Notes: generated from the letters alone by a model not told the origin. A stretch of 64,000 nucleotides of DNA from Pempheris klunzingeri (GCF_042242105.1 NC_092032.1:13999915-14063914), one strand, 5' to 3'; counted from the first letter of the stretch, positions 47,301 through 57,482 are shown. Numbers and translations: made by a program.

Positions 47301-49905
47301 CACATTCCAGACGGACAAACTGGTGTAAAAAGAAATGTGAAACCTCCTCAGTCAGTCTGGAGATATATAGTGTTTTATGATTGCTGTAGCAAAAAGTTTC
47401 TCTTTTCACTTAGAGTCGCCTTCCAAATGAGAGACAGCTGACTTTTACTCCATTGACAATCTACAGAACTGTTTCTCTGCTTCAGCAAAGGGGTGAACAC
47501 AGAATAACTCAGGTGTATAGAGCTGATAAACTGGCACAGACAAAGATACAACGGTTTGGGAACAGACCAGTCAACACCAATGCCAGCGCCAAAGTTATTA
47601 CTCAGTTTTTCCTCAAATAATGTGGAGCAGAACTGTAAACAAAGGAACAGGAGAGGCTAATAACAAGGCAGGCGTCTCACAAAGCGGTTTGCAAGCATCC
47701 CCAACCAATTTAGGAACAGTATTTCACACCTTTATGATAGATGACCACAAGCTGGAGGAGCGGGAGAGTAATTACGTTTTTCTGAAAGGGGATCCTAAAA
47801 TTCCTGCAAGTGCATGATCAGACTGGTGTGTTTTCATGCACTGTAGTGTTGCTACTATTGATGGTCATGATGCACCAACATGCAACACAGGTTTATTCAG
47901 TTTAAGTCACAATACATTATAAGTTAAATGCATTTTAATCATAAGTAATTGACTGACACACACAAACACCCAAATACCTGGCCATATATATCATTAGCAG
48001 GGTTTATGTAAGTGTGTGAATTACTGCAGAGGAGACTGTGGATAGGAAGAGTAGCATGATATTGGGAAGTCTGTTGTAAGTACACATTATATTGTGTCCT
48101 TATAGTAATAATAGTTTGTACCAAAAAGTGGCTGTCCATGCTGGGATTTCAAGTATAAATTGTTCAACACAGTAAATCTCTGTTTGCAAAAACATGTGAA
48201 AGCATGATAATGATGTTAGAGGTGGCAGTAGAGAATGTAATTACTGACCAAATCACATGTTAACATTATCATGTGTTAACCCAATTGCTCGCAGTAACCT
48301 GGTTTTCTGTGCATTCTTCAGTCACTCTTTACAGTAGGGCTCTATGAACGGAAGAAATACTTTCCCACCATTCAGGTCTAATAAGCGTGTACCACCTTGT
48401 CACTGAGTCATGAGGACCAAGTTACCTCTGCTACAAAATAATCACGCGCCACAATAAATATATTTTGATGCCTGTAGGGATTAATCCACAAAGTGACTCT
48501 CTGTGGACGTTAAGGTTAAATGATAGTGCCATTACAGCATCATGCAAAGGGATCTTAAGTACAGAATGTTGATATGGGATACTAAGAGGAGGCTTAGGAC
48601 AAAATGTGCCAGCTAAAGCTAAGATGTTGAGCTCGGCTGCTGATGAGACATTTGATAGTTTCTATATTTCAGACGTGTGTATCAGGAATAATTGAGAAGA
48701 CCTACATCAGATAAAGTGTCCCCTCTTGAACTTACTCACCCATTTTGTTTTTTTTCTAAAATCATGGCTAGGCATCGAGACACAGTAATGTGATGATCAG
48801 CAACAGCAACTTTCAAGGTGGTTTGCAACTAGGCCAGCCCACTGGGACTTATAAAACACCAAACATAAAGATGCAGTGAACAAACATTTGTCAGACAAGA
48901 ACATTACTTCTTACATACAATATTACACTGCTAACAAAGAACTCAGACTCCTGTCCTAAACTCTACAAATAATCTCTGCCACAAAAACTCTCAAGCAGTA
49001 ACTAAAGTTTTTATAATCTTCCAAGCAGAAGAACTCATCTGGAATTTGTACATTTTACTAAAGAGTGTGGACTTTAAATTATCATAAGGAGTGCTAACAT
49101 GAAGAAATAGCCCACACTTTGTTTTCACTAAATATAATAACAAACAATGAATGCTCTCCTTATGGTAACCTAAGGACAGGAACCTTAGATAACTTAACAT
49201 ATCTACTGACTACTGATCTTTAACTTTTCTGCTGCACATGTTTAGTTATTTTACATGACACATTATGGTCTTAAATTAGGTCTGCACCAAACAACAACAG
49301 GCTGCTACCTGACATATACACTGTGACCTTTATTGGACAATATAATACATTTAGGGACATTACATTAGTGAGATGTACTAGTGCCCACTAGGAGGGACAC
49401 TAGTTTAGTGAGGATTGGGACATTTTGTCCATGTTCATGTTGAAACATGTGAATCGCAGGCATATTTAATAAAAGTCTGCTGCCATTTCACCAGTCAATA
49501 CACGAACTAAGTTACACTGCTGTAATCAGGTAGTTAATGTTAGCCATAGATATACTGATCACTATCATGGTAGCTAACGTCAACATAAGCTAACTTTAAT
49601 TAGCGCGTTCACATAATGTTTATAATTTAAACATGGTTTGGCCAATAACTTCAGTACACATGCAATAAGACATTTATTGGGGTGTAACATAAAATGAGCA
49701 ACTTTTACCCAGCTTAATAAAATCTTCCGCGTCAATCTGACAGCTGAAGCTAACGTTAGCTCCCGTTAACGTCCCTGTGCAGTAGAGGACGTTGTTAGCC
49801 TGCTAGCCTCGGCTAGCTGCTCCGCACGTTAACGTTACTTACGATGTACTCTCGAACTTGGCTGTGGAAATTCTGCTCTCTGATAGTAACGTCGTCTTCT
49901 TCCAT
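17379..49905 (-). CDS. lmbr1: Limb region 1 protein homolog (17 coding exons)
   Basis: Exons in gene order: 49905-49843, 45173-45101, 43440-43401, 42169-42030, 40536-40433, 33596-33470, 33135-33067, 32914-32850, 32569-32497, 28347-28258, 27130-27057, 26601-26524, 22156-22083, 21817-21727, 21116-21050, 18124-17963, 17464-17379. The joined frame is 1476 nt, 491 aa; human LMBR1 is 490. It is a multipass membrane protein of the LMBR1 family. Recognisable blocks are LPFSIISNEILLSFP, LGIVWVASALIDNDAASMES, RMFTVMGQLLVKPT, YLMVSSVVGFYSLR and FDLLGDFGRFNWLGNFYIVL; the tail NGHQKTL matches human NGHQKAL. The loop after exon 9 diverges most. Exon 11 uses the AG ending at 27131, giving KLEERKAS, one residue shorter than human; the AG 4 nt upstream breaks frame. 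Intron 13 is U12-type. Function of the protein is poorly known; the gene is best known as host of the shh limb enhancer in intron 5. Confidence 0.95.
18430..18680. promoter_or_regulatory. Candidate noncoding element in lmbr1 intron 15
   Basis: Non-repetitive block with CATATTTAATTC, CATAAACAGGC and CTTAAATAAACC, and with balanced composition unlike the flanking AT-rich DNA. Candidate only. The rest of intron 15 holds a MITE-like copy at 20665-20945 and otherwise nothing I recognise. Confidence 0.25.
20665..20945. mobile_element. Palindromic teleost MITE-like element, shorter copy
   Basis: Begins GACATTGTAGGAAATATGCATAT and contains AGCCAGTTAGCTGATCTTAGC, GTTTCCGGTCTTTATGCC and AAGCCAAGCTAACC, the two arms of the 13732-14586 element without its core. 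It ends in a decayed form of the inverted terminus (CTATTTCTTAAAAT). In lmbr1 intron 15. Confidence 0.65.
21818..22082 (-). other. U12-type (minor spliceosome) intron 13 of lmbr1
   Basis: On the gene strand the donor is TT/GTATCCTTTC, matching the U12 GT-AG consensus GTATCCTT. TCCTTGAT, matching the U12 branch site TCCTTRAY, lies with its A 16 nt before the end of the closing AG (GCTGAACAG/CTAC). The intron is 265 bp and splits a Phe codon after base two. It is the only lmbr1 intron here with these signals. Confidence 0.85.
22157..26523 (-). other. lmbr1 intron 12
   Basis: 4.4 kb with no recognised exon. It includes a C-rich stretch (22547-22569, G-rich on the gene strand) and an eight- to nine-G run near 23598. 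26150-26420 is a balanced-composition block containing GCCTGATTAACATC, possibly regulatory. Nothing else is supportable. Confidence 0.6.
27572..27633. repeat. GT/GAGT simple repeat with terminal G run
   Basis: TG units interrupted by GAGTG, ending in nine Gs, in lmbr1 intron 10. Confidence 0.9.
28406..28690 (+). repeat. Teleost GGGCTGCAACTA repeat, copy 2
   Basis: Starts TTAGGGCTGCAACTAAC, interior has CAGTCCAGAAACCAAAG, and ends TTAATCGACTAATTGTTTCAGC, giving matching arms. In lmbr1 intron 9. Confidence 0.8.
29090..29420. promoter_or_regulatory. Candidate enhancer block in lmbr1 intron 9
   Basis: Contains a perfect POU octamer ATTTGCAT (29170-29177), GACCAATTAG near 29200 and the palindromic TCF/LEF-like CTTTGATCAAA (29288-29298) next to CCAATCA. 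Non-repetitive and non-coding. lmbr1 introns are known hosts of regulatory DNA for shh; the claim for this block is inference from motif density. Confidence 0.35.
30193..30802. mobile_element. GGGCTGGGCAATA-ended repeat with a nested insertion
   Basis: The left end is GGGCTGGGCAATACGGC with AAACATATGATCACAGTAAT and TCATTTATCACAACATATAG. The right end is TTATCACAATATTGAGATTG followed by TTTTATCACCCTGCTCT, an eroded inverted copy of the left end. This is a common teleost element. A LINE/SINE-type tail (30425-30555) interrupts it. Confidence 0.65.
30425..30555 (+). mobile_element. Retroposon 3' tail with ATT repeat, nested
   Basis: TTGTATTCTGTACGGCGACC, then TTGAAAGGCGCC and TAAATAAAATGTATTATTATTATTA, is the shared 3' tail of abundant fish L2-type LINEs and their SINEs. 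The tandem ATT marks the end. Only the tail remains. Confidence 0.6.
34001..34028 (+). other. G-quadruplex motif
   Basis: Four G runs of 7, 6, 6 and 6 separated by single Ts, on the strand opposite lmbr1 mRNA. One-base loops predict a very stable parallel quadruplex. Two shorter GG runs precede it (33991-33999). Confidence 0.85.
37560..37860. promoter_or_regulatory. Candidate element with perfect RFX X-box, lmbr1 intron 5
   Basis: GTTGCCATGGTAAC at 37646-37659 fits the X-box with a two-base spacer and is close to the palindromic ideal. It sits in a non-repetitive block that also has CTGAGTCATGAG (AP-1/bZIP-like, 37569-37580) and GTATGTAAACACC (forkhead-like, near 37711). Regulatory role inferred. 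Confidence 0.4.
39590..40060. promoter_or_regulatory. Candidate ZRS (shh limb/fin enhancer)
   Basis: This intron 5 block begins about 370 bp past the intron's 5' end. It has low repeat content, long balanced composition and the factor classes known to act at the ZRS. HOX-type cores are TTTATGG (39715-39721) and TTTTATTT (39826-39833), a homeodomain palindrome TAATCAATTAA is at 39761-39771, and ETS cores are AGGAAGT (39775-39781) and AGGATGT (39940-39946). A TTTCATGGTTAATGAGG block is at 39973-39989. The intron is the established ZRS host; which part of it is the ZRS is my inference, and I could not align it. Confidence 0.5.
42941..43220 (+). repeat. Teleost GGGCTGCAACTA repeat, copy 3
   Basis: Starts AGGGCTGCAACTAATAATTA, interior has AAGCCCAAGGTGACGTAGTC and ACCCAAAGATATTCACC (the family hallmark), and ends ATCAATTAATCATTTCAGC. 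In lmbr1 intron 3. Confidence 0.85.
43800..43920 (+). repeat. Teleost CCAGTTTATTAGGTACACC repeat
   Basis: CAGCTGCCAGTTTATTAGG, TACACCTTGCTAAAACTAATG and TTCTAATACAACAGTAGCCC form a phrase that recurs widely in fish genomes. In lmbr1 intron 2; right boundary uncertain. Confidence 0.65.
45750..46030 (+). repeat. Teleost GGGCTGCAACTA repeat, copy 4 (decayed)
   Basis: Interior hallmarks remain: TCAATAAATCTATGGATTAT, ACAACAGTCCAAAATC and AACTAATTCAATCAGATAATTG. The left terminus is eroded to CCACAACTGAAGATTATT. In lmbr1 intron 1. Confidence 0.6.
46405..46840 (+). pseudogene. Decayed LINE ORF2 C-terminal fragment
   Basis: Despite stops and frameshifts, frame pieces read YLGTITDAKLT, then LSLLKKLRSFNASK, then LTQVVNQASKITG and LQSLYKRSINKQAAVVYNDP. 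This order is the C-terminal part of the reverse-transcriptase protein of fish L2/Rex-type LINEs. No intact frame; inactive. In lmbr1 intron 1. Positions 46841-49842 of the same intron show nothing else except TAACGTTA-type motifs near the promoter. Confidence 0.75.
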
Positions 49906-50292
49906 TCTTCATATTGCAAATACAAAAAAAAAACAGACTCACTACATGCTAGCTCGGACAACTGGCAACGACAGCAACAACAACTCCGGCGTCTTCCCTC
50001 CTCTCTGTAATGAGTGCTGACTGGTTAACAGACAGTTTACATGGCAGGAAAACCGCTCCGTGATAAAACTAAACGCCCCAAAATAAAGTACGTCATCACC
50101 ACACGACAGGACGTTGGCGTGCCCCGGAAGTAAAAGGTCACGTGCTGTTGTCCTCATGGAGATACATGTGCAGTTTAAGGTATTTATGTGTTTACAGCAG
50201 GCGAGTTTCCTTTTTGTAGCGCAGTAGCTTGTTAGCCTAGCTGAGCGGCAGTGCTTTTTAATAGACAGGTATCGTGAGTTTAAGGTGTTGCG
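49906..50292. promoter_or_regulatory. Bidirectional lmbr1-nom1 promoter
   Basis: The two start codons face away from each other across 387 bp. Inside are a CRE-like TACGTCA (50089-50095), an ETS/GABPA site CCGGAAGT (50124-50131) and an E-box GTCACGTG (50137-50144; core CACGTG). There is no TATA box. ETS plus E-box motifs and head-to-head spacing are typical of shared housekeeping promoters; the CACGTG would suit MYC/USF control of a nucleolar gene. Shared use is inference. Confidence 0.75.
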
Positions 50293-53200
50293 ATGAAGGG
50301 AAAATGGAAGCAAAACAGCAAAAAGAAGAAAGGAAATGCAATGTTGCAGAAGTACAGGGTAGCAGTGGATGACTTTATCAAAAGCAAAAATGACCCTGAG
50401 GAAGCTGAGGATGACCATGGCTTGAGATTTGTAAAGAAGAAGAGCAGAAAGGAGTTGCGCAAAGAAAAGCGAAAAATGAAAAAAGCTAAAATGAAAAGTC
50501 ATTATGAAGGCAAAAAGACCCTCGGTTCACCCATTGGTGATGGTGAAAACTCGGAAGCACCAGCTGACACACAGCCCCAGCAGCAGCAGCAGAAGAAGAA
50601 GAAAAAGAAGACGGAGAAAGCAAATGAAGAAGTGTCAAAGTCCAGTAGTGCCCCTCCAGAGAAATCAGACAACTCTAAAACACCCAAATCGTCCAAGAAA
50701 GGCAAGAAAGCCAATAAGCTTCAAGAGTCAAGAAAAATGGCACTTCTGGAAGCAAATGAAGACGAGGACAGAGAAATAAAGAAATTAGAGCGACGTCTGG
50801 GATTAAATAAGAGAAAAAACAAGAAAAGTCTCCCTCAGTCCTTTGTGGCTGATGGACTTGATTACATCCTTGGTATGCTTGACTCTGGCTCGTCAGCGGT
50901 GGGGATGTATGATGATGACGATGACATGGACATGGCCAAGGAGAACTTTGAAAAGCTTGATGAAAGCGACTCTGCGCTGTCAGACGAGGACGAGGAACAT
51001 GGAGAGGAGATGGCGAGTGAAGGCAGTGATGAAGATGTGGGTTCATCTGATGATGAGGAGGAGGAGGATGGCGGTGATGGTGATGATGATGGTGTTGATG
51101 ATGAAATGGCTGAAGAAGATGGGGAGGAAATGGAGGAAGACGAGGATGAGTTGGACGAGAGTGATGCAGCTGACTCGGACAATGAAAATGAAGAGGGAGC
51201 AGAGGAGGAGGAAGACACTCCTGACTTAAAGACATCAGACTCACACTCAGAAACTGTGAGTTCAGACGTTCGTTAATTATTGTCATAATATTGACGTCTT
51301 GTCTGCCGTATAATGGATCTAATTGTAAGTTACAATACTCAGGTCGACCCTGCAGCTGGTAAGTACGTACCTCCTCATCTGCGAAACACTGGAGATGATA
51401 AGCGCAAAGCGGAGCTGGAAAAACTGAAGAGGAACGTGAAAGGCCTGGTGAACAGGTAACAGTCTGACATAGCACACATCCTTTCTCTTAGAAATGTAAA
51501 AGTTGTATTCACAAACACACCATTCTCAGTTTAATACGCTCTGGTGTGCTAGAGAAAAGCATTTTACCAGAGTCAGTATTAAAATCGTAACTCTTTCCTT
51601 TCTAGAAAGTGTAAGTTTCCCTACTGATGCTTCAAGAAGCGAGCCCTCACATTTGGAACCAGAACCAATGTTTGAATAGTAATAGATTTGTTCTTGACTT
51701 GAGTTAGCCCTCTTAGAATCATCCATCCTTCTTCTAACTTGTTCAGGCTGAGTGAGCCCAACATGGCGTCCATCAGTGGTCAGCTGGCGGAGCTGTACAT
51801 GAGCTGCAGCAGGAAGGACATGAATGACACCCTAACAGAGGTGCTGCTAGCTGCCTGCGTCACCCCGACCCTGATGCCTGACAGACTGCTGATGGAGCAC
51901 GTCCTACTTGTCAGCGTCCTCCATCACACCGTGGGGTTAGAGGTGAGCAAACAAGAGCAGAAGGCAGTTTTGTAGGTCAGGTCTGCAAAATAGATGTGAG
52001 GTCGTATGAAGCACTTAATCAAAGAAAGTGTATTACTTGCAGTAGATTGCGTTCGGCTTGCCCCCAGTTTGGAGAAGCAGGCAGGAGTCGTGACACAGAT
52101 GCTTAGCAATCTACTGCTGTGGATGGGGGCAGATGAAATGCATAATGTAGCCACCTGAAAAAGGCCTAACTAAAGAAATCAGTGTCACCTGAAGTAATAT
52201 TTTCACTGCTTGCATTGCTCCATTTCTCATGGGGAACTGAAGGTGTCCTCTCCACTCTTTTCAAAGCCACCAGACTTCATTGACAAAAATAGCAATTTTA
52301 CCCCACAGAACTTTGTAGTTGCCGGTCTACCACTGCCTTGATTGGTTAGTTTGTGCCTTTTGTGTTATTGTGTGACTTTGGCGTCTTAGATGGTTTGTTC
52401 AGATCCAAACTAATATTTTAGTTTATTGACTGCGTTAGCTGTAAACCAGCAACTCCCGTCTTCTGGAAAAATGACTGCTGTTGTGAATGGAGTCCGGCGG
52501 CTTGGAGGAGAGAACGCGTAAATAAAGAGAAATATTTTAAATATTGCAGACACTTTGCTGAAATATATTTTGCTGCTGTCCCCGTCTACAGCAGTACTTA
52601 GTGCTGGGACTAACTATGGATAGTCACCATATACCCCATATCATAAAATCTGAACTATCCCTTTAAGGTCACTGTCTTTTGCTGAGTAACAGCAGAGGTC
52701 AAGTAACCTTTGGTTTTACCAGCCTGTGTGTGAGAAATAAGAACCACTGACCTGACAATTTACATCAGCTCTTTGATTATTTATTGGAGGCACTTTTTCA
52801 AAGGGATGAGCTGCTTTCGCACACCACACCTGTGGGCTAATGTTCTTTTAATGAATTGGAAAGTGATATCCAACGCCTTGGTTTCCTCTGCTGAAAGTGT
52901 AATAGAATTGTTATCTCTCTGTTGTATTGACTCTCCCATCGTGTAAATGACCTGAAACACGACCATCAGTAAAATAAACTGTGGTCCACAATGGGCTTTC
53001 AACACAGTTTGAGGGATCTTTGAAATTATTTAAGAAAAATTTTGTACCATCATGTTTTACACTTATTTGCTGAAATCTGAAGTTGAAGTAGCAGTCTTAG
53101 AATAAATATTAGAATCAACATTGACTTTTGTGGGTCTGTTTGTGCTAGAGTTTTACAATACGCAATAGATATTTGTAATTTATAATCCATTACAACATGA

Positions 53201-56200
53201 ATCACAAGACTCTAATATTCTCTTTTGATCACTCCCCAGGTGGGAGCCAGTTTTCTGGAGACGGTCGTGCGTAAGTTTTACGAGTTGTACAAGAACCCAA
53301 CTGAAGGCAAGGAGTGCGACAACCTGGTGGCCATCACCGGCCATCTCTATAACTTCCAGGTGATGCATTCACTCCTCATCTTCGACATCCTGAAACTTTT
53401 GGTTGGAGCCTTTACGGAGAAGGACGTCGAACTCATTTTATTTGTGCTGAGGAATGTCGGCTTCGCTCTGAGGAAGGACGACGCTCTGGCTCTCAAGGAG
53501 CTCATCTCTGAAGGCCAACGCAAGGCCATCGAAATGGGGTCGAAGTTTCAGGATCAAACCAGGGTGGGCCAACAGAAATACTTTTTAATTTGATATTCTC
53601 AGTGACATCCAATTTTTGGGTGTTTGCCACAGTATTCTGTAATTTATTTCTCAGTTATGTGTCAGTTGTGGAATATCAGTTGTATGTACACATGTTCTCA
53701 GGTGCGTTTCATGCTGGAAACCATGTTGGCTTTGAAGAACAACGATATGAGGAAGATTCCAGGCTACGATCCCGAGCCAGTGGAGAGACTGAGGAAGCTG
53801 CAGAGGACTCTGGTGGGTGATTTTCACAACATGACCATATCTCATTAAAAATATCCTTATTTTCTGTAGATTTTCAGTGTCTAACTTATACACACTAATT
53901 CATTTGTCATTCTGAATAATATTCTCACAAGATAATGTGGTTTTATAGCAGCTTCCGCTTTAACCACCAGATGGCATCAGAGTGTCACTTTTGCAGACCC
54001 AAAGTCCTCAGTGTTGCTGATGCTTTTAGCCTAACCATCAGCATGGCTGTTTCAACAGTTGACTACCTCAGGAATGTTAATTTGGCGTCCTTCTTTGGTA
54101 TTTTACAACTGGTGATTGCCTCCTAACTGCACTTGAGGCTGATTCTTTGTAAATGTGCTGCTCAGATCCACCGGAGCGCAGGAGGCAGTGACATGAAACT
54201 GAGGGTCTCTCTGGACAATCTCCTGGCAGCAGAGCAAGTGGGCCGCTGGTGGATCGTCGGCTCCTCATGGAGCGGAGCCCCCATGATCAGGGAACAAGGG
54301 AGCGCTGCGTCAAAACAGAGTACCGCGGAAGGACAGGTAGAGTATTGGAACCACAGTGCTGTGTCCATCCCAGTACAGATCTGCATGTGTTTAAGCCATG
54401 CGGTGGTACAGAAAGCAGATACTGAACTGATCATGTCCCATTTAGTCTGTGCTGCAGTATATCTACTATTTGTAGTATTGTACTTTTGTGCTATTTCAAA
54501 ATCCTCAGATCTAATTTTTTACAGTTTAAAAGTAAATCTTTTGTCACTTTACATTAATCATTCATCATCACCATCATATGAATTACATTTGTGTGCACAG
54601 TACCAGCAGGCTACAATGTATTTTAGTGCTTCAGAAGGTCAGTATTGCCCTTATTGGTCAACACAAATTGTCAGTATTAAGTCTGGGTGTCAGACCTCAG
54701 TACTTTTTTGGCACTAACTGAACCGTGGTAGTTGCACCAAATATCAAAAGCTGTCAGTTTTCTATGACACATTTGTAATCTCACTATGTTGTTCCGATAG
54801 TTCCGAACTTGCATTAAAATTTCACCACATTTTATTACGTTCTTGTATCAGCAGGAGCATCAAAATGATTTTTTAATGGAACCCAAGTCTAGTCAGTATT
54901 ATTCAGTAATGTCAGCGCTTTGATGAGTGTACTTGGCCTCAACAGCGTTTCTCGCTCAACTGTTGTCATTGTTTTATTTGATTCAGTTCAGCGCCAAAGT
55001 CTTAGAGCTGGCGAGGAAACAGAGGATGAACACTGAGGTCAGACGAAACATCTTCTGTGTGATTATGACCAGCGAAGATTACCTGGATGCATTCGAGAAA
55101 CTACTCAGGTTTGTCATCACTCTCCTCCTCCTCCACAGTGTGTCACTACGTTAACTTCGCTGACCAAAGAGGAAAATAAGGCATGCTTATTTTAGCTTTT
55201 GTTTATGTTGTTGATATTCTAAAGCCTTTGCTCTTTGCTCTGTGTGAAGGATGGGCCTGAAGGACAAGCAGGAGAGAGAGATTGTTCACGTTCTGATGGA
55301 CTGCTGCCTGCAGGAGAAAGCCTTCAACGCCTATTATGCTGTGCTGGGGGAGAAATTCTGCTCCCAAGACCGTCGCTTCCAGGTACTCTAGCTGGTTAAT
55401 GGGCTACCACCACAACTACAATCAGATTAGTTCATTCAATTAATAAAACAGTCCTTCTTCTAGACAATCGTTTGATGTAAACACATGAAATTATTATGTT
55501 GAAAGCACTAAATAGTAAATAAAAAGTGCATGCTGAAAAAGCACATAATATCTAATTACTCACCTAATTTGCATGATCAGCGTCAGAAATGTAATCTATA
55601 TAAATATAGTAGCTATACCAATACTGTAAGTTTTAATTAGTTTCTTGATTTATTAATCTTTTAGTCTACAAAAGTCATAAAATTGTGAAAAATGCCAAAT
55701 AATCAATCTTCTGGCTAGTCTCAAATTATTATTTTTCAATCAATCGAGCAATTAATTAATTGACTTATCAGTTCACCTCTAGTCATGTTTCAGTAGTCAT
55801 TATGTTACTGCAGAAGCTAAATAAATACATGAACAAATTTCAGCTCAAGTAATTATCATAATCAGATTAGCGGAACTAAATCTCTAATAGTTTATATAAA
55901 TGTTGCGCTCATTAAAGGTACCATTTAAAGCTTTATTACACTCTGTACATTATCTGAAAACGACTCGCATGGACTGGAAATTGTATCAAACACCCATCAA
56001 AGATGGCAGTTTTAAAGTTAGAGAAGCCAGTTGACTGTTCATTTCATTACGAGAAAATGAGAACAGTCACATTTATGATTGAATTACCTGCTGGACGTGT
56101 GTGACCACCCAGCCTCTTAAACTGTGTGTGACCTGCGTGTGGCCTGCAGTTCACCTCTGCAGTGTGGGAGCCTCTCACACCTCACCCCTCTGATATTATT

Positions 56201-57440
56201 TGACTGTGACTACAAACAATGGGGGTGAGACCACACTTCCTCCTTTGCTGCCATGTAGGCCACGGGTCCATATCAGAAACCGATGGCCATTGTCCTCATC
56301 AAAGAGCTCGAACCAGAGCTGGCGGGAATGTTTGCTTTTCACATGTAAACTGGATCTGGATGAGAGGATTACCTGTGCAGGGAGGCTGGTTTCTGTTGTG
56401 GGTCGTTTCTACCACCGTTTTTCAAAATCATCTTTGTATCATTCAGTTGTGCAATCAGTCAATTTGATGTCCTGTATTCCACAAGATGACTTTCCAGTTC
56501 AGCCTATGGGACAAGTTCAGGGAGCTGTCCAACCTTACCAGCAGCACCTTTAACAACCTGGTCCAGCTGGTTACCCGCTTCCTTCAGAGGAAGTGCCTCT
56601 CACTGTCCATACTCAAAGTAAGTGGCATGTCGTGTGCAAGTTGAAGCATTTACTGTATTACATTTATACTGTGTGTTTGCTATGATAAAACTAAATTAAC
56701 TCTAAAATCATATTAATTATGGTCACCTCTATGTTTTTCTGTGTAGGTTATAGAGTTTGGGGAGCTAGATAAGCCCACGGTGCGCTTCCTGCGTCAGGTG
56801 CTCACCAAACTGCTAAAGGAAACTGATGCTGAGGACCTAGCCAGCATATTTGGAAGGTGAGCTTCGTTGTCAACATAATTAGCAATGAACATAGCTAAAC
56901 AAGTACAGCTGAGGCTGATGAGAATCTCAGTACATTTGCAGGTATTCAGTTTTTGGTGCTAGATGAAAAGTCTATTTGGGGGACACCACAGTGAATACAA
57001 CTCATCCTTTGGGGAACATGACTGTCTGCACAAAATGTCATGGCAATCCATCCAATCGTTGTTGAGATATTTCATTTTATAATGGTGGAGAGACCAAAGT
57101 TGCCATCCATGGATTCAGGCTGCTAGCGTGGCGAAAAAATCTACCATAACATTTCAGCAAAGTTAACCGCCATTAGCCAACATCTTGTAAAATCGCTCCT
57201 CATTACAGCTTCGCACCACGTGAATATCTGAAATCAATGTCCCTCATTGTTTCCCGTCCGCCAGGATTTCAGGAATTCCCAAGCTAGGAATGCTGCGGGA
57301 GGGCTTGAAGCTTTTCATCAGCCACTTCCTGCTGAAGAATGCCCAGTCACAGGGACCAGCTGAGCAAGCATCGCTGCTGTCAGAGCGAGCCCAGGTCGCC
57401 ACCAAAGCCATGGAGGCCAAAGAGGCCAAACTCAAACTGT

Positions 57441-57442
<2 letters not shown>
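50293..57442 (+). CDS. nom1: Nucleolar protein with MIF4G domain 1 (11 exons)
   Basis: Exons: 50293-51255, 51343-51455, 51747-51942, 53240-53563, 53702-53812, 54166-54336, 54987-55108, 55250-55382, 56486-56617, 56747-56856, 57265-57442. Joined frame 2553 nt, 850 aa (human 860). Order of parts: lysine-rich N-terminus with KKKSRKELRKEKRKMKKAK, a Q/K run near residues 96-107, LEANEDEDREIKKLERRLGL, a long Asp/Glu/Ser tract (about 200-320), PPHLR, a MIF4G domain (about 350-560, with SRKDMNDTL and YNFQVMHSLLIFDILK), NDMRKIPGYDPEPVE, GRWWIVGSSWSGAPM, and an MA3 domain (about 635-765, with TSEDYLDAFEKLL and DKQEREIVHVLMDCCLQEK). NOM1 binds eIF4A and PP1 and acts in nucleolar ribosome biogenesis. All joins keep frame. 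The first ATG of the long exon-1 frame is used. Confidence 0.95.
52190..52670 (+). repeat. Teleost interspersed repeat in nom1 intron 3
   Basis: CAAAGCCACCAGACTTCATT with GACAAAAATAGCAATTTTACC, GATCCAAACTAATATTTTAG, AATGGAGTCCGGCGGC and a closing CTGAACTATCCCTTTAAGG form a recognisable teleost repeat, often ending in that ACTATCCCTTTAA phrase. The rest of intron 3 is unremarkable. Confidence 0.65.
55600..55795 (+). repeat. Teleost GGGCTGCAACTA repeat, copy 5 (partial)
   Basis: TTGATTTATTAATCTTTTAG, then GTCTACAAAAGTCATAAAATTG and GAAAAATGCCAAATAATC, then TCAATCAATCGAGCAATTAATTAATTGAC, are the inner part and right arm of the family. Both ends are eroded. In nom1 intron 8; the rest of that intron has no supported feature. 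Confidence 0.6.
56945..57100 (+). repeat. Teleost GGTGCTAGATGAAAAGTC repeat
   Basis: GGTGCTAGATGAAAAGTC, CATCCTTTGGGGAACATGAC, AATGTCATGGCAATCCATCC and AATCGTTGTTGAGATATTTC make up one of the most frequent short repeats in fish DNA. In nom1 intron 10. Confidence 0.8.

Positions 57443-57445
<3 letters not shown>

Positions 57446-57482
<37 letters not shown>

Noticed and set aside
51256-51276. nom1 exon 1 frame running past the donor to a TAA
   Set aside because: The GTGAGT donor at 51256 and exon 2 restore the PPHLR and MIF4G segments; read-through would only be an intron-retained form.
50675-51475. 266-codon antisense frame over nom1 exon 1
   Set aside because: His/Pro/Ser-rich shadow of the Asp/Glu/Lys-rich coding strand.
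56258-56350. Exon-like stretch in nom1 intron 8, preceded by TGTAG and open for 30 codons (GPYQKPMAIVLIKELEPEL)
   Set aside because: It interrupts the conserved RRFQ-MTFQF junction of NOM1 and ends in a stop with no donor in frame. Direct joining of 55382 to 56486 restores the family sequence.
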